From assembly GCA_029237695.1 (NCBI GenBank), contig CM055265.1:77308447-77372446 (forward strand): a stretch of 64,000 nt of DNA. Direction: 5' to 3'. The notes under the pieces were generated by a model. The model made no database searches. It worked only from the letters and a program-made list of their open reading frames with translations, and was not told the origin of the DNA. The translations under genes were made by a program, and so were the position numbers. Below are positions 30,490 through 42,649 of this stretch, in pieces. Numbering within the stretch: position 1 is the first letter of the stretch; every line of letters begins with the position of its first letter. This stretch comes from Conchocele bisecta (taxonomy: Eukaryota > Mollusca > Bivalvia > Lucinida > Thyasiridae).

Positions 30490-31922
30490 ACCACCCACGT
30501 TTTGTATTACTTTTATAATAGTTTTTAACTATTGATTGATGATCGGGACATGCCCATTTGGTCACCATACATATGCCAACAACAGAAAATAATAACTAAA
30601 CACACATAAAAAGAATTGTAAATACTGTTTTCTTAATGGATTGGTATTATACATATTTTCTTTACTGAAAAAAAAACAAATTTCCTTATAAATTGTGTGA
30701 TTTGTCAGTAAATTACACCGGGACACCAAATGTACATAAAATATAGAATCACTGACATACATATCTGTACATGTATCAAACCAATGAAAACTGACATTCT
30801 GATCTGCATATAAAAAATGTCATTTCGGCTAATTCTGTACAACGGCTAATGCACAATTCACGTAATGTTTTGCCCAGCTTACGTCAGAATAATTTATGTT
30901 GATTTTGGAATAAATCAGCTGATTAACGGTATACTTTAAATCACAATTTTATCCCATTCCGATAGTTTGGTAAAAAGTTATTCATAACATGGTCAAAATG
31001 ATTAGTGGTCCTGCTTACTAAATTAATAGATCAACAACAGATCTGTTAAAAAAAAGCTTCATAAACCAATAATACACATGCAAATATACCGACATTGGTT
31101 ATCATTGTATTCCCGTATTATTCGCAAAACTCAAGGACAAAATGGACTGATATTTTTATCAAATTTGGCTGGGTCTCCTCTAGGCGGATACAGATAATAG
31201 ACGACAGATGAAATAATAAAAGCCATCTGTTTAGTCGTGATTATCTCGGCTAAGAACTGCCTTGAATGTTCAGGGAATTTAGACTGAATATGGACATTTT
31301 CACGAAAATTATTATTAGGTGCGCAGAATTAACAGACACGATTGTAATCCCAACAAACATACAGTCTCCACCCCCGCCCATATTTTGTGAGGTCATCCCA
31401 ATGAAGCAAAGAAATCCCTCATCACCACCCCAGACAACATGGGTACCCTGTGTACAAATAAATTTTAGGAAGCCAACCCATTGCAATACAAATACTTAAT
31501 ACAAATACTGCACTTCAATGTTTTTACTTGTTTGGTCACTGTTGTTATAGTTTTCTAAATCGTGTAAACACGTGACTTTCTGAAAACACTTTTCTTAAGA
31601 AAACAACATGAATAATCAGACATGTAAAATATTGGTGTGTGCAAAGCCACATACACGGTGCGAAGCCGGGTACACTTACTTAATAGAAATACTGCATCGG
31701 CCTATATTCATGATATTTCGTGGAAAAGTCACCGCTGTGCAAATGCAGTGTACCTGGATTCGCACACCTCCATTTTTTACTTATTTCATCACTGTTGTTA
31801 CAGTTTTTTTAAACACATTTGACTCTCGGGGGGGGGGGTGGTGGGTGGAATGAAAGTAGTGTCTTTTTTAAGTGGCTAAAAGCCTATATAGACAATAGAT
31901 AACAGATAATAGCCTAAATAGA
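30490..31922. other. Host DNA without recognised genes
   Basis: AT-rich, with a G run near 31830. Short open frames near 31250-31853 overlap on both strands and look like chance. Confidence 0.5.
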
Positions 31923-31927
31923 TAATG

Positions 31928-32768
31928 AGTAGTATATAGGGAGTCAGTTCGTTACCGCGAAGTGTGGGGGAAGAATTGAAAGCAGTGGGTAGCAAAAATA
32001 GTAAAATTTCGTGTTAATTTAAAGCGAAATAAATACAACCCACATTAAAAAAATAAAATGTCATACTGTAGTATAAGGGAATGGCAGTTCTGGACCACTT
32101 TTAATATTCCCTCATATAAAGTGCGTGAGCCCTTGTTAGTCATTAGGTATATAAGTAGCTGGAATCGCGTTATCGTTATAAGCGGTCTATGGTGACCAGT
32201 TTATAACGTACACCTACAGGGTCCTTATTTTAACCTAGGTGGGTACGCATGGAAAAATTAGAATAGTTAGTAATTGGGAGCTAGGTGGGCGGGTACGCAT
32301 GAGTTTGGTGTAGGTAGCTGAAAACATCCGCAATTTTGGGACCAGTGTTATGTCATTGAATTAATTAATTTTGTAGAAATTAGATCCATTGGGGGATGGA
32401 TGTTAGCCTCCATTTGCATCTCAAGTTAATGGTGGTCCTGGCTCAAAACCATGGCCACTTACATTATTTAAGGCTACTTTTTTAATGCTCTCTAAACGTG
32501 TCAGTTCGTTACCGCGAAGTGTGGGGGAAGAATTGAAAGCAGTGGGTGGTACCAAAAATAGTAAAATTTCCTGTTAATTTAAAGCGAAATAAATACAACC
32601 CACAGTAAAACAAAATGATACCACCAAAGTTTGTTAAAATGTGTCCCCGATTTGCAGCGGTTTCGGCTACCCAACGAAATAGTAAGTCGATTTGCAAGGG
32701 TTTCGGCTACCTGTTTCAGCTACCCAACGAAATAGTAAGTCGATATACGCGGGAGGTCTCCCATATAG
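31928..32768. repeat. Left TIR of element 2
   Basis: It matches the reverse complement of 39703-40559 with scattered differences. Within it, 31942-32060 recurs as a direct repeat at about 32499-32620 (CAGTTCGTTACCGCGAAGTG), so each TIR holds two copies of its outer segment. A further unit of about 40 bases (GGCTACCCAACGAAATAG) is duplicated near 32665 and 32720. Confidence 0.9.
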
Positions 32769-33054
32769 GAATGGCCGCTCTGTAGAATTGTTCTAATCCA
32801 TATCGAAAACGGAGCGAGATGGCTTTGGGTAGCGTACGAACTGTGCCCTATTTTATACTGTGGGAATGTTTTAATACACCCTATTGAACACGAGAAAACT
32901 AGCAGAAAGCCCCCAAGCCCCGACAAAATATGTGTCTTCTATACTGTAGTATGAGGTGTTATAATTAATTAATTGTCAAACATGAAAAAACACCCTATTA
33001 AACATAAGCCATACAGGTATTTATATAAAACAATAAATTTCCACGATTAGAAAA
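32769..33054. other. Subterminal non-coding region of element 2
   Basis: ACACCCTATT occurs at 32876-32885 and 32990-32999, the same motif as in the subterminal repeats of element 1. No gene is seen. Confidence 0.6.
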
Positions 33055-36000
33055 ATGACAGATATACGTAAAAAAGTTACGAGAGCGCCTCGCCCTAAGT
33101 TAACTCGCACAAGGATTAGCGATAAAAGGGGTGTAAATCCATCTAAAAGTTCTTCCCCTAGGATTCGGGAATTAAGGTCAGAATTAATAAGAATGGGTAC
33201 ACCTTTTTCAAACAGGTTAAGGGAAAGGGGGTTAACTACACTAATAAATAAGGACAAAAATGATGAATTTATGGAAAGAATGGCTCGTGCAATGTCTCGG
33301 GGGTATTTAACGGGGTGGAAAAAAAGAATATAGAAAAGATAGCACAGAATACAGCTGTTCAGGCTTCCCTCAGTCTTAGAAGCAGGAACATCGGCAAACC
33401 TCAGAAACGAGTGCAGAAAGTGCGTTTATTACAACAGTTAATAGAGGAAGGTAGCGAAATATTAGAAGATTATAAACAAAAAGAAAAAGAAATAGTAAAA
33501 GGGCGTAGGATAGCTACAATAACCCTGAAAATGAAACTTCAAATAAATAACAGCAAAATGATAATGGGCGAGTTAGAGCCTTTGTTAACTGACAGTTTTT
33601 ACCTAAGATTCTCTTTTTTCTTACAAATTAATTCACCAAGAGGAGAGAGACGCAAGAGGAAAAGCCGACAACGTTGGTATTTTACAAAATTTTATCCGGA
33701 AGTCCGTGGTTTAGGGTTGTTACGATGAGGTTTGAAGAGTGGATTAATAAACAAGAAGAGCATAGATTAAACATAGATAAAATGAATAGGCCAAGCACAA
33801 AATGGAGGTTTGTAAGATGGATGGGTGTCACGTTAAAATAGTATATGGAACAGCTTTAAAGGGGTATGAAATCCCCAAAGGTGATGCTGGAATGCAATCC
33901 GAAAAAGTTGCAGGAGGTCGAATGCCAGAGTGGTTGCGTTATAAGAAAGGGATGAAGCCCCTGGATAGTTTCAATGATGATCTTTGTTTATTTCGATGCT
34001 TGGCCCTCCACACTTCGAAGCTTAGGGCCGATAGATGCTTGACATTGACCAAAGAACTCCAGCAAAAGTATTTGCAGTTTTGTAAAACCCATAAATTACC
34101 GAAACCCGAAGGCCACATACTATTTGGAGATATCAAGAAAATAGAAAGAGTGTTTTAAAATAAGGTATTGATGCATACGAAACTACAGAAGAGGGGAACA
34201 TGGTATTAAGAAAAGTAGCAGCTCATTACGACAAGATTTGGTAATAAAAAGATGAAAATAGGCATCTATAACGATCACGCCGTCCTTATTACAGATATGA
34301 ATAAAGCCGCTGAAAAAAGGGAAAACAATTATTGTTGCTTCGACTGCAAACAATGCTTTACAAAGGTCAGTAATTTAACCCGGCACGCATTGACTTGTAT
34401 GAAGGGATTAACCAAATTAGTATCGTGTAAAGGGGAAAAAATAGATCGACCAGTATCAGCGTTCGAAAGAGCTTTCTATCCAAAACCCATTGTAGCAAGA
34501 AATCAATTAGTTGGATAAAATCTTTTGCCAGGACCCCACATTACACACTGCAGTATGTGGCCACGGTGGAGAAAGAATAATTGCGGGAGCCCCAGTGGAT
34601 GGGGTATTGCCCTATGACTGATACGGTTTATCAATTTCACGGCTGTTATTGGCACGGGTTTTCCCAAACATTGTAAAGATTATAAAAAATAAGCTTAGAA
34701 GATCCAACGAGAGAGACGAAGCAATTGAGGGTAAGTGTAAATTAGTAACTATTTTTGAATGCGAGTATGATGCAATTTGTAAACCTGAGGATGTAAAGGA
34801 ACTCGAAAAGCTCCTACAGTGATTTACCCATATCATATAGTATAACGATTTTGAGCATATTTAGACGGAAGTAAAGAAAAGCGTAACCCAACTAAAGATC
34901 TAGAGTTTATAAACGAACATGTCCCAATAAGTGTTAGTATAGAGATACTCTATCCAACAGTATTAATTCACATATGTGAAATACTTCTCCAAAACAATTA
35001 GTAACCCTATTTATGGAAGATGTAAAGAGAAGGGGAGACAATATCCGAGAGGCCGTGGGGAGCAACAATACATATTGGTACCCTGCAGACATGGAGTATC
35101 TTTACACTTCTCAGCAGCGAGAAATTACCCGTTGGATTTCACAAGTCCCAGTAATTGGGTTCAATTCCAGTAATTACGATCTTAATTTAATAAAGAAGCA
35201 TTTAGTTGACGTTTTTAACCGATAAAACCACTAAGGTACTAGTAGGAAAGAAAGCCAATACAACCATTTTTCTATTTACACCAGAATTTAGGTTTTTAGA
35301 TGTAAAATTATATCTTGCCCCTGGTATCGATTACGATAGATGGGTTAAGGCTTTTGGATGCGAAGGTGAAAAATCCTTCTTCCCCTATGAATGGTTCGAT
35401 TCCCCCGATAAACTATCTTATGAGGGGCTACCACCGCTTAAAAATTGGACGAATAAATTAACTCCAAATAAAATGATAACCAAAAAACAGTTGGAAGAGT
35501 GCAACAACATTTACAGATTTAAATATGAAGTCTTTCAAAGACTGGTTAAAATACTATAACAACTTGGATGTTGGCCCCTTTTTAGAAGCTATCGGAAAAA
35601 TGACAAAATTTTATCAAACAAAAGGTATAGATATATTTAAAGATGCAGTTACCCTACCAGGAGTTGCTTTACAATACATTCTCAGAGGAACGATAAAAAA
35701 CCATATAAAACCTTATCAAACCAAAGAGAGTAAGATAGCAGACGCGATATGTGCCCCTGGTGAGGAAATATATGAAATGTTAAAAGGAGCATTAGTTGGA
35801 GGTCCGTCAATTGTGTTTACAAGATATGTAGAAGCAGGTGTTACGAGAATTAGGTCAGCCCCAGATGGAAATGGAAAGCTTTGCGAAGCCGTACTTGGTT
35901 TTGATGCAAACGCCCTATATTTATTAACATTAAGCAAACATATGCCATGTGGCGAAGGGAAACTACACGAGGAAAGCAGCCCTCACGACCCTATTAAAAT

Positions 36001-37170
36001 AAATACGTTTTCCAAGGGCGGTTTTAAATGGTAAGTGGTTTGGCTTTGCTGAAGTAGTATAGAGGTTACCCAGCAGTTTAAAAGAGAAGTTTTCGGAAAA
36101 ATGTCCCCAATATTTATAAATAGGATTGTAGAGGAGGAGCCAGTTCCAGAGAAGATGTTACAGTATTTACAAGAAACTAACCGTGCAAGAGGAGATGGTT
36201 AGAAAACTAGTAGGGTGTAATGTCTGCTCAAAAAGTATTACTATTTGCCCCATTATTAAAATGGTATTTGAAGCAGGTTTATAAATTACAGGGATTTACA
36301 GAGTAATAAATTATACAGCAGGTAAGCCCTTTGAATGGTTTGTTAAATAAAAGAAGTTACTTCAGCCAGGAGATCCGGAGATGTTGATAGCTCCAAGTCC
36401 CCAATTGCAGATATAATGAAACTATTAGGTAACTCATGTTGCGGGAAAATGATAGAATCCCCCGAAAAATAAAAACACCTCAACACAACGTATACACAAG
36501 ATGAAAAATGTGTGGACAAAGCTTTAAGATCAGCGTATTTCGATGATTTAGAGGAAATAGGAGATTCTTACGAAATATCCTCAAGAAAAGTAAATGCCAA
36601 TATGACTCGTCCATTTCACTGTGGGATTGCTGTATACCAATATGCAAAACTAAGAATGTTAGAATTTTATTACGATTTTATGGATAAATACGTAGATAGA
36701 GCAGATTTTGAACTAATACAGATGGATACCGATAGTTTGTATATGGGGGTTAGCATGAAGGGTGGAGAGCTGGATGGAATGATAAAACCAGAAATGGTGG
36801 AGGATTTCAAAAAACATAAAAAAGAATGGCTAGCTTGGGATAAATGGAGTAATAGAGAACCAGGGCTATTCAAAACAGAGTTCCAAGGAGATCGTGCAAT
36901 CGCACTATGCAGCAAGTGTTATGTGGTTGAAAAAGTAACACAACCCAAGTAAAACATTCAGCGAAGGGGTTATCTGCCAGGCAAAATCCTCTCACATGGA
37001 GAAGGTATATGGAGGCCCTACACAAGGTTGGAACGGATAGAGGAACAAACAGAGGGTTTAGAATGAGAAATGGTGTTATGAAAACATATACCCAAAACAA
37101 ATTAGGACTGTCCGCTTACTATGATAAGAGAAGTGTTTCAGAAGATGGGATACATACAGAACCCCTTTAA
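33055..37170 (+). pseudogene. DNA polymerase B remnant of element 2
   Basis: Pieces in all three frames follow element 1's polymerase in order: a SAP-like start (RIRELRSELIRMGTPFSN), a helical region with EEGSEILEDYK, a segment MPEWLRYKKGMKPLDSFNDD, a C2HC finger (CFDCKQCFTKVSNLTRHALTC near 34340-34410), exonuclease motif NSSNYDLNLI (near 35170), YNNLDV (near 35560), motif A FDANALYL (near 35910) and motif C MDTDSLY (near 36725). The C-terminal frame ends with TAA at 37168-37170. There are at least ten frame breaks, and part of the exonuclease and nuclease-like regions is degraded. It reads inward from the left TIR. Confidence 0.85.
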
Positions 37171-37188
37171 ACTTTCAGAAAATAAAAA

Positions 37189-37413
37189 TTATGCAGCCTG
37201 TTCAATTTTTGAAGGTATCTTAGGTCGGGGCTTATCACGGGGTTTTGCCCAATTATCTCTTGATAATCCCGTTATAAATTTATCATATTCCTACAGATCT
37301 GTAAGGCGTTTGGGACCAATATGGTGCTTCTTTCTAACTTCATAGGCAGGAACAATTCCACGGGACTGCAAAATATCTATCAGCGCTTCCTGCGTAATAA
37401 CTGATTTAGGCAT
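37189..37413 (-). pseudogene. Small gene with in-frame stop, 74 codons
   Basis: It reads leftward from ATG 37413 (MPKSVITQEALIDILQ onward). A TAG after 40 codons is followed by open sequence in the same frame to TAA at 37189. The second part is basic and Pro/Lys-rich. It lies tail to tail with the polymerase remnant, 18 bases away. No family was recognised. The helical start could be a small DNA-binding domain, which is inference. Confidence 0.45.
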
Positions 37414-37516
37414 AATTCTTCAAGAATTACTTTATATATATAAATGTCTAACATATTTATTTCCAATTGTGATTTTATGTTAAACATTTATAGTATGTAG
37501 TTATATATATAAAAAT

Positions 37517-37753
37517 ATGTTCACAAAAGAAGAAGACGTAAAAATAAAATTTGATGAGGCTTGCTATGAGGATATTTTAGGTCTCCAAGACGGAATTATA
37601 GAACGTCTAAAAAAGTTACACGAGGAAGAGAGGGAGCTAGAAGCCGCTACAAAGCGAAAACCTGTTGTTGAAATTTGTAAAGATTTGATGATGAGCCCGC
37701 TCGTTGAAGCTATTATGAAACAGTTCGAAAAAACCTACATGGAAAAGAATTAA
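37517..37753 (+). CDS. Hypothetical charged helical protein, 78 aa
   Basis: An open frame from ATG in an AT-rich context. The product is Glu/Lys-rich and probably helical (LQDGIIERLKKLHEEERELE). It starts about 100 bases from the leftward small gene, so the two are divergent. Function is unknown. It is one of few intact frames in this element. Confidence 0.4.
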   Translation: MFTKEEDVKIKFDEACYEDILGLQDGIIERLKKLHEEERELEAATKRKPVVEICKDLMMSPLVEAIMKQFEKTYMEKN

Positions 37754-37939
37754 TCCATATCTCCGGCAGTACGAGGGTTAATTAATATCTGGTTGAATTT
37801 GAACGCACCACCAAGTAAACCTGCTAGTCGAATACATATTTTGTTTTTCAATGTAGAAACCGGGGGTGCAGCTACAGATTAATTTTCTTTAAAAAAGGTA
37901 GCGCTTTCTATAATATACAGGTTTTTGATTGAAGGTGAT

Positions 37940-38165
37940 CTATCCAAACACATGTGGGTTATCAACTAACGCTTGTGCACTTACAACATCATACCCCTCT
38001 TCTAAATAGGTCTCTATCAAATTACACATACGAACAGATCCGGGATCATGATATTTAATTCCTTTTTTCCTCAATCCATATGGCGTGTGGAAACTATTAT
38101 TATTTTTTTCAAAATTATCACTACAGGTGGTTTTATCTATTTTCTCTTCATTAATTAATTTCTTT
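37940..38165 (-). pseudogene. Protein fragment, about 70 codons
   Basis: A leftward open stretch without a start codon ends with TAG at 37940-37942 (around RKKGIKYHDPGSVRMCNL and EEGYDVVSAQAL). It looks like real coding composition rather than AT-rich noise. The upstream part is lost or shifted. No family was recognised. Confidence 0.35.
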
Positions 38166-38289
38166 AAGAATTATCACTACAAACAGGTTTATCTATTTTC
38201 TGCGAAATTGTTTTATTTCTTCACCCACACGTAGACATATTTTATTATTATAAATACACATATTTCATTATTTAATACTAAAAATTAAT

Positions 38290-38545
38290 AACTCTTACTG
38301 AGTAATGCTTAACAATTACTGAGCAATTACTTAACAATGCTGAACAAATGCTTAACAGTTACTGAGCAATGTTTAACAATTACTGAGCAATGATTAAAAT
38401 TACTGAGCAAAGCTTAACAATGTTTAACAACACTTAACAAGGCCTAACAATTACTGAGCAATGCTTAACAATTGCTTAACAATGCTTAGCAATTGCTTAA
38501 CAATGCTGAACAAATGCTTAACAATTACTGAACAATGCTAACATA
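38290..38545. repeat. Iteron-like array of element 2
   Basis: About 20 degenerate units of GCTTAACAATTACTGAGCAAT and TGCTGAACAAATGCTTAACA fill 250 bases. The second motif is identical to one in element 1 (17908-17927). The surrounding stretches 37754-37939 and 38166-38289 contain no gene. Confidence 0.8.
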
Positions 38546-38609
38546 CTACCACGATTTTGGAAGGGTTTCAAAAGGGATACTCCATGTAGAAAGGGTCGCT
38601 AGGCACGTT

Positions 38610-38765
38610 TTTCCCCATTCGGTATGCCTCGGTGTGGTAACGAGTATGCCTAGTTGTGGTGCTAGTATGCCTAGTCGTGGTGCTAGTATGCCTAAGTCGT
38701 GGTGTGGTATGCCTAGTTGTGGTAACGAGTATGCCTAGTTGTGGTGCTGGTATGCCTGGTTTTAC
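38610..38765. repeat. 21-bp minisatellite
   Basis: Units around GTATGCCTAGTTGTGGTGCTA recur about six times with small indels. In one frame they read as MPSCGAS-type heptapeptides (38535-38738), ending at a TAG. Whether this was ever coding is unclear. Confidence 0.7.
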
Positions 38766-38805
38766 CTAGACAAATCATGTTGAACATTGGGCAAACTATA
38801 TTTAT

Positions 38806-39486
38806 ATGTACTTGCATATTTTGTGCCTACAATATGCCACCAAAGCAAAATTTATTTATCCGAACAAAGATATAGAAGATATCCGTAATCTTCGGGGTAT
38901 AGAGTCTGCAGATAATCGAAGAAGAAATTTGGAATCGGTAAAACTCGTCTTCGAAAAATATGGGACGCTGTCGATGCGGAACGTAGTACAAAACCCGAAG
39001 AAACCAAATTTGAAACAAATTTAGAAACCCCCCACCCCCAGTAGTACACAGGGTGACCGCACCTGGCCCTCCCACCAAGTTCCCCACGGATCTACTAGAA
39101 GATATACGAAACGCAAGCTCGTTCGACATGGAGAGACGTTTGGAGAACCGGTTGGAAACACTGAACGCAGACTGTTGGACGCAATTTCCGGTGATGCCGA
39201 TTCCGAGTGTCCAAAGAAGCAAGACGAGCTGGAGGTACACGACATCTGGAGAACCGTAGAGAATGCAAAGTGGTGGTTTGGGTTGTTTTTTGTGGCGTAC
39301 GCGGTATGCAGACCACAGTTCCCATTCGTGACTCTAGAGACCTGTCGACTCTGGAAGAACAAAACAGACCCCGACTCCCAGTTCGTACACCCCGCCAAAC
39401 AGACCGGTACGCCTAATGAGAAAAACGAAACTAGCTACTCCGTACACCAGCACTCTGGTAGTCGCGACCCGTTCTACATGTTTTAG
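38806..39486 (+). pseudogene. Membrane protein remnant resembling element 1's DPFYM protein
   Basis: One frame runs from about 38806 to 39486, interrupted by TAG at 39022-39024. The second part has a charged region, a membrane-type segment (WWFGLFFVAYAVCRPQFPF) and ends DPFYMF. Element 1's gene at 18686-19147 also has one membrane helix and ends DPFYMQ. Relationship is suggested by this shared ending and layout, not by extended identity. It lies next to the minisatellite and the right TIR. Confidence 0.4.
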
Positions 39487-39856
39487 CCATTTTGGAAAAA
39501 AAGTATCCGAACTCTCCCCTATTGGGAACTTCGATTGGTAGATAGAACTGCCACCGGACAAACCATCTGGATTTCTTCTTGTTGGGTGTAGTGCGAGGCT
39601 CCCCCATTCTACACCGAAGCGGATTCTGTAGTTCGCACAGTGGCCTCCCGATGTTGTCCACTTCTCGATTTCCAAAAGTAGCCTCGACCAAATCTCCGCT
39701 TTCTATATGGGAGACCTCCCGCGTATATCGACTTACTATTTCGTTGGGTAGCTGAAACATGTAGCCGAAACCCTTGCAAATCGACTTACTATTTCGTTGG
39801 GTAGCCGAAACCGCTGCAAATCGGGGACACATTTTAACAAACTTTGGTGGTATCAT
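39431..39856 (-). CDS. Hypothetical protein starting inside the right TIR, 141 aa
   Basis: The ATG at 39856 lies in the TIR, and the same start (MIPPKFVKMCPRF) exists in the left TIR, where the frame soon ends. The body outside the TIR is Arg/Lys/Asn-rich with no motif I recognise. It is placed like the zinc-type gene of element 1, just at the TIR edge. It overlaps the end of the oppositely directed membrane-protein remnant by 56 bases. Confidence 0.35.
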   Translation of the reverse strand: MIPPKFVKMCPRFAAVSATQRNSKSICKGFGYMFQLPNEIVSRYTREVSHIESGDLVEATFGNREVDNIGRPLCELQNPLRCRMGEPRTTPNKKKSRWFVRWQFYLPIEVPNRGEFGYFFSKMAKTCRTGRDYQSAGVRSS

Positions 39857-40559
39857 TTTGTTTTACTGTGGGTTGTATTTATTTCGCTTTAAATTAACAG
39901 GAAATTTTACTATTTTTGGTACCACCCACTGCTTTCAATTCTTCCCACACACTTCGCGGTAACGAACTGACACGTTTAGAGAGCATTAAAAAAGTAGCCT
40001 TAAATAATGTAAGTGGCCATGGTTTTGAGCCCAGAACCACCATTAACTGAGATTCAAATGGAGGCTAACATCCATCAACCCCCCAATGGATCTAATTTCT
40101 ACAAAATTGATTAATAACATGACATAACACTGGTCCCCAAATTGCGGATGTTTTCAGCTACCTACACCAAACTCATGCGTACCTGCCCACCTAGCTCCCA
40201 ATTGCTAACTATTCTAATTTGTCCATGCGTACCCACCTAGGTTAAAATAAGGACCCTGTAGGTGTACGTTATAAACTGGTCACCATAGACCGCTTATAAC
40301 GATAACGCGATTCCAGCTACTTATATATCTAATGACTAACAAGGGCTCACGAACTTTATATGAGGGAATATTAAAAGTGGTCCAGAACCGCCATTCCCTT
40401 ATACTACAGTATGACATTTTATTTTTTTAATGTGGGTTGTATTTATTTCGCTTTAAATTAACACGAAATTTTACTATTTTTGGTACCTATGGGGCTACCC
40501 ACTGCTTTCAATTGTTCCCCCACACTTCGTGGTAACGAACTGACTCCCTATATACTACT
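39703..40559. repeat. Right TIR of element 2
   Basis: The reverse complement of 31928-32768, including both copies of the internal direct repeat. It ends ACTACT and is followed by the duplication TAATG. Confidence 0.9.
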
Positions 40560-40564
40560 TAATG

Positions 40565-42649
40565 AATTGTGAATTGATTTGTTGGACTGAAAACATATAT
40601 TCAAAGTGAATCTACAAAGTATCGAGGTGCCACAAACACACAGAGTCCGAGATGCACCATAAATTAGAAATTAGCTATTTAAACAACAATTGTGGAAACA
40701 ACATTGGTCGCGAAAACCAATGACTCGGCACATGTGTGTGTTTTCTTGGACACATTAATGATTGTTAAAAGCACAGGCAATGTTGAATATCCCCCACCCA
40801 CTTGAATTCATGTTAGATTGAATACAATGGAATTATTTTAGTAGCCCTGTGGTTAAAAGTGCTGTCGAAGTCAGCACGATTCAAATATTGGTCAACAGCA
40901 ATAAAGAAATAATTCCTACCTGCAACGAATGTTTCGTGTCTGGCAGTTAATAGTAGTAGTAGTAGACTTATGTAAAATGTAGGTCAATTATTGATGCGTC
41001 TTGGCTGTCGCCGTATTGTCCTCTCAACTTTAGCAAATTTAAAATTTGTAGAAATGTACGTCTGTAGCATTCACAAATCGTCGAGTACACAATGAGTATC
41101 TGTATTTCCGTATTTAGAGCTTATCAACAATGAAGACAGCAATCATTTCACGATGGCATGGACCAGTACGTGTAATGGCAATATGACCAATCATTGTAGT
41201 ATTACGCGTTTGGCAGGTAAACTAAAATAAAGCAATTAACAAATAGATAATGACAACACTCACTTCCTTATATTATACATGTATGTTATTAGTTGATTGA
41301 ATTGTGGATATAGCAAACGTATATACCTTTTAAAATATTTTATTTTCAGAATTACTTTTTATAGCGTAACTATAATTAACCATAATTAACACGAACTATA
41401 GTATGACGTCACAATGAAAATACAATCGCATTTAACAACAAATAGCTGACTTTTTAAACGTAAATTTGTTATTGGTTGGTATATTACATTAAAAAAAGTG
41501 TCCTGGGTCCAATAAATTGAACACATGACACTATGGCGTTTAGTAAAAAGGTTCAAATAATTACTATATGTGTACCAGACGTTCTAAATGAGGCTCCATA
41601 CGGGATAATCTATTTAAACTAAATTTCATTGGAAAGCTATTTTTTGCAAATTACATGCTTATTATTATTTGAATATAACCTATCAGTTTACAGTTGTTAG
41701 CATGTTTCAATATTGAACTAACGCATAGCTTGTTGGTATTGGCACACTTTTATTTTACGAAGTTTCCCGCAGCGAACCCCATTCGGCCCATCGACCGATT
41801 GTAATTATAGAACGCCTGTAACTATTCACGAGAATATAGGCGTTCTATGAAAACACCGGGTGCCATAAATTAACACGAGGTGCCGGAATCTCATACATAT
41901 ACCTACAATTGCCCCTGGACTAGAAGGCAAACCGCCTAACTTTACTTTACCGAACTCTTGTAGTGAAAACGTTTATTTATAGCCAAATTGTGTTATTTCG
42001 CTATATTTAAAGTTTTCAACAGAGATAATGGCCAAAGATGAAAAATTATCCGGTTGATGTAATTTGGAAGTGATACAACAAATTTCGCGTTTGTAGATTA
42101 CAGAATATAGGAGAAAAGGGTGGTTACAAACCTTTTCACAAATCGCGGATAACCAATATATTAGCCGATCTATAACTAGATCGGCTAATAATAACGAATC
42201 TGTTACGGTGCGAAACGCTCTCGAAATTAAATATAGATCACCAGAAAGGAAACTATTCCGACACCGGGTAATGAAAGAAGAACTGGCGATCCAGAGTAAA
42301 CATGTCAATTTATTCAACCATATATATGAATTATTACTTGCGTCACATGTATATATGTATTATAAAGTATAACATACTTTACTATAGATATGTAATTTAC
42401 CGACCATACATATATAAACACAATTATTTCGACTTGACTTAAAACGCAAATTTGGAAATAACAATTCTCCATAACTATTATGTAGTGCAATGCAATGAAA
42501 TGTAATTAGAGTTATGTACTCAGAACAATTTCTAACCATGCAAGCAAAGATCCATATATCAGGCTGCGGAATAGACTGGCCAAATTACCACAAAGGGAAC
42601 ATAAATAAATGTAAGTAACAATTACCTCTTTGCAACTTTGAAACATCAC
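40565..42649. other. Host DNA without recognised genes
   Basis: AT-rich. A (TAG)n tract is near 40950. Open frames such as 41973-42317 have no recognisable features. Confidence 0.5.

Larger units (their letters stand above)
31928..40559. mobile_element. Element 2: degenerate, internally deleted Polinton-like element
   Basis: Long inverted repeats begin AGTAGTATATA, and the unit is flanked by TAATG (31923-31927 and 40560-40564), a 5-bp target duplication. Inside is a broken polymerase B of the same architecture as element 1, several small genes and shared repeat motifs. No integrase, capsid or ATPase remains. It is an older relative that lost most of its centre. Its TIRs are over four times longer than those of element 1. 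Confidence 0.9.
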
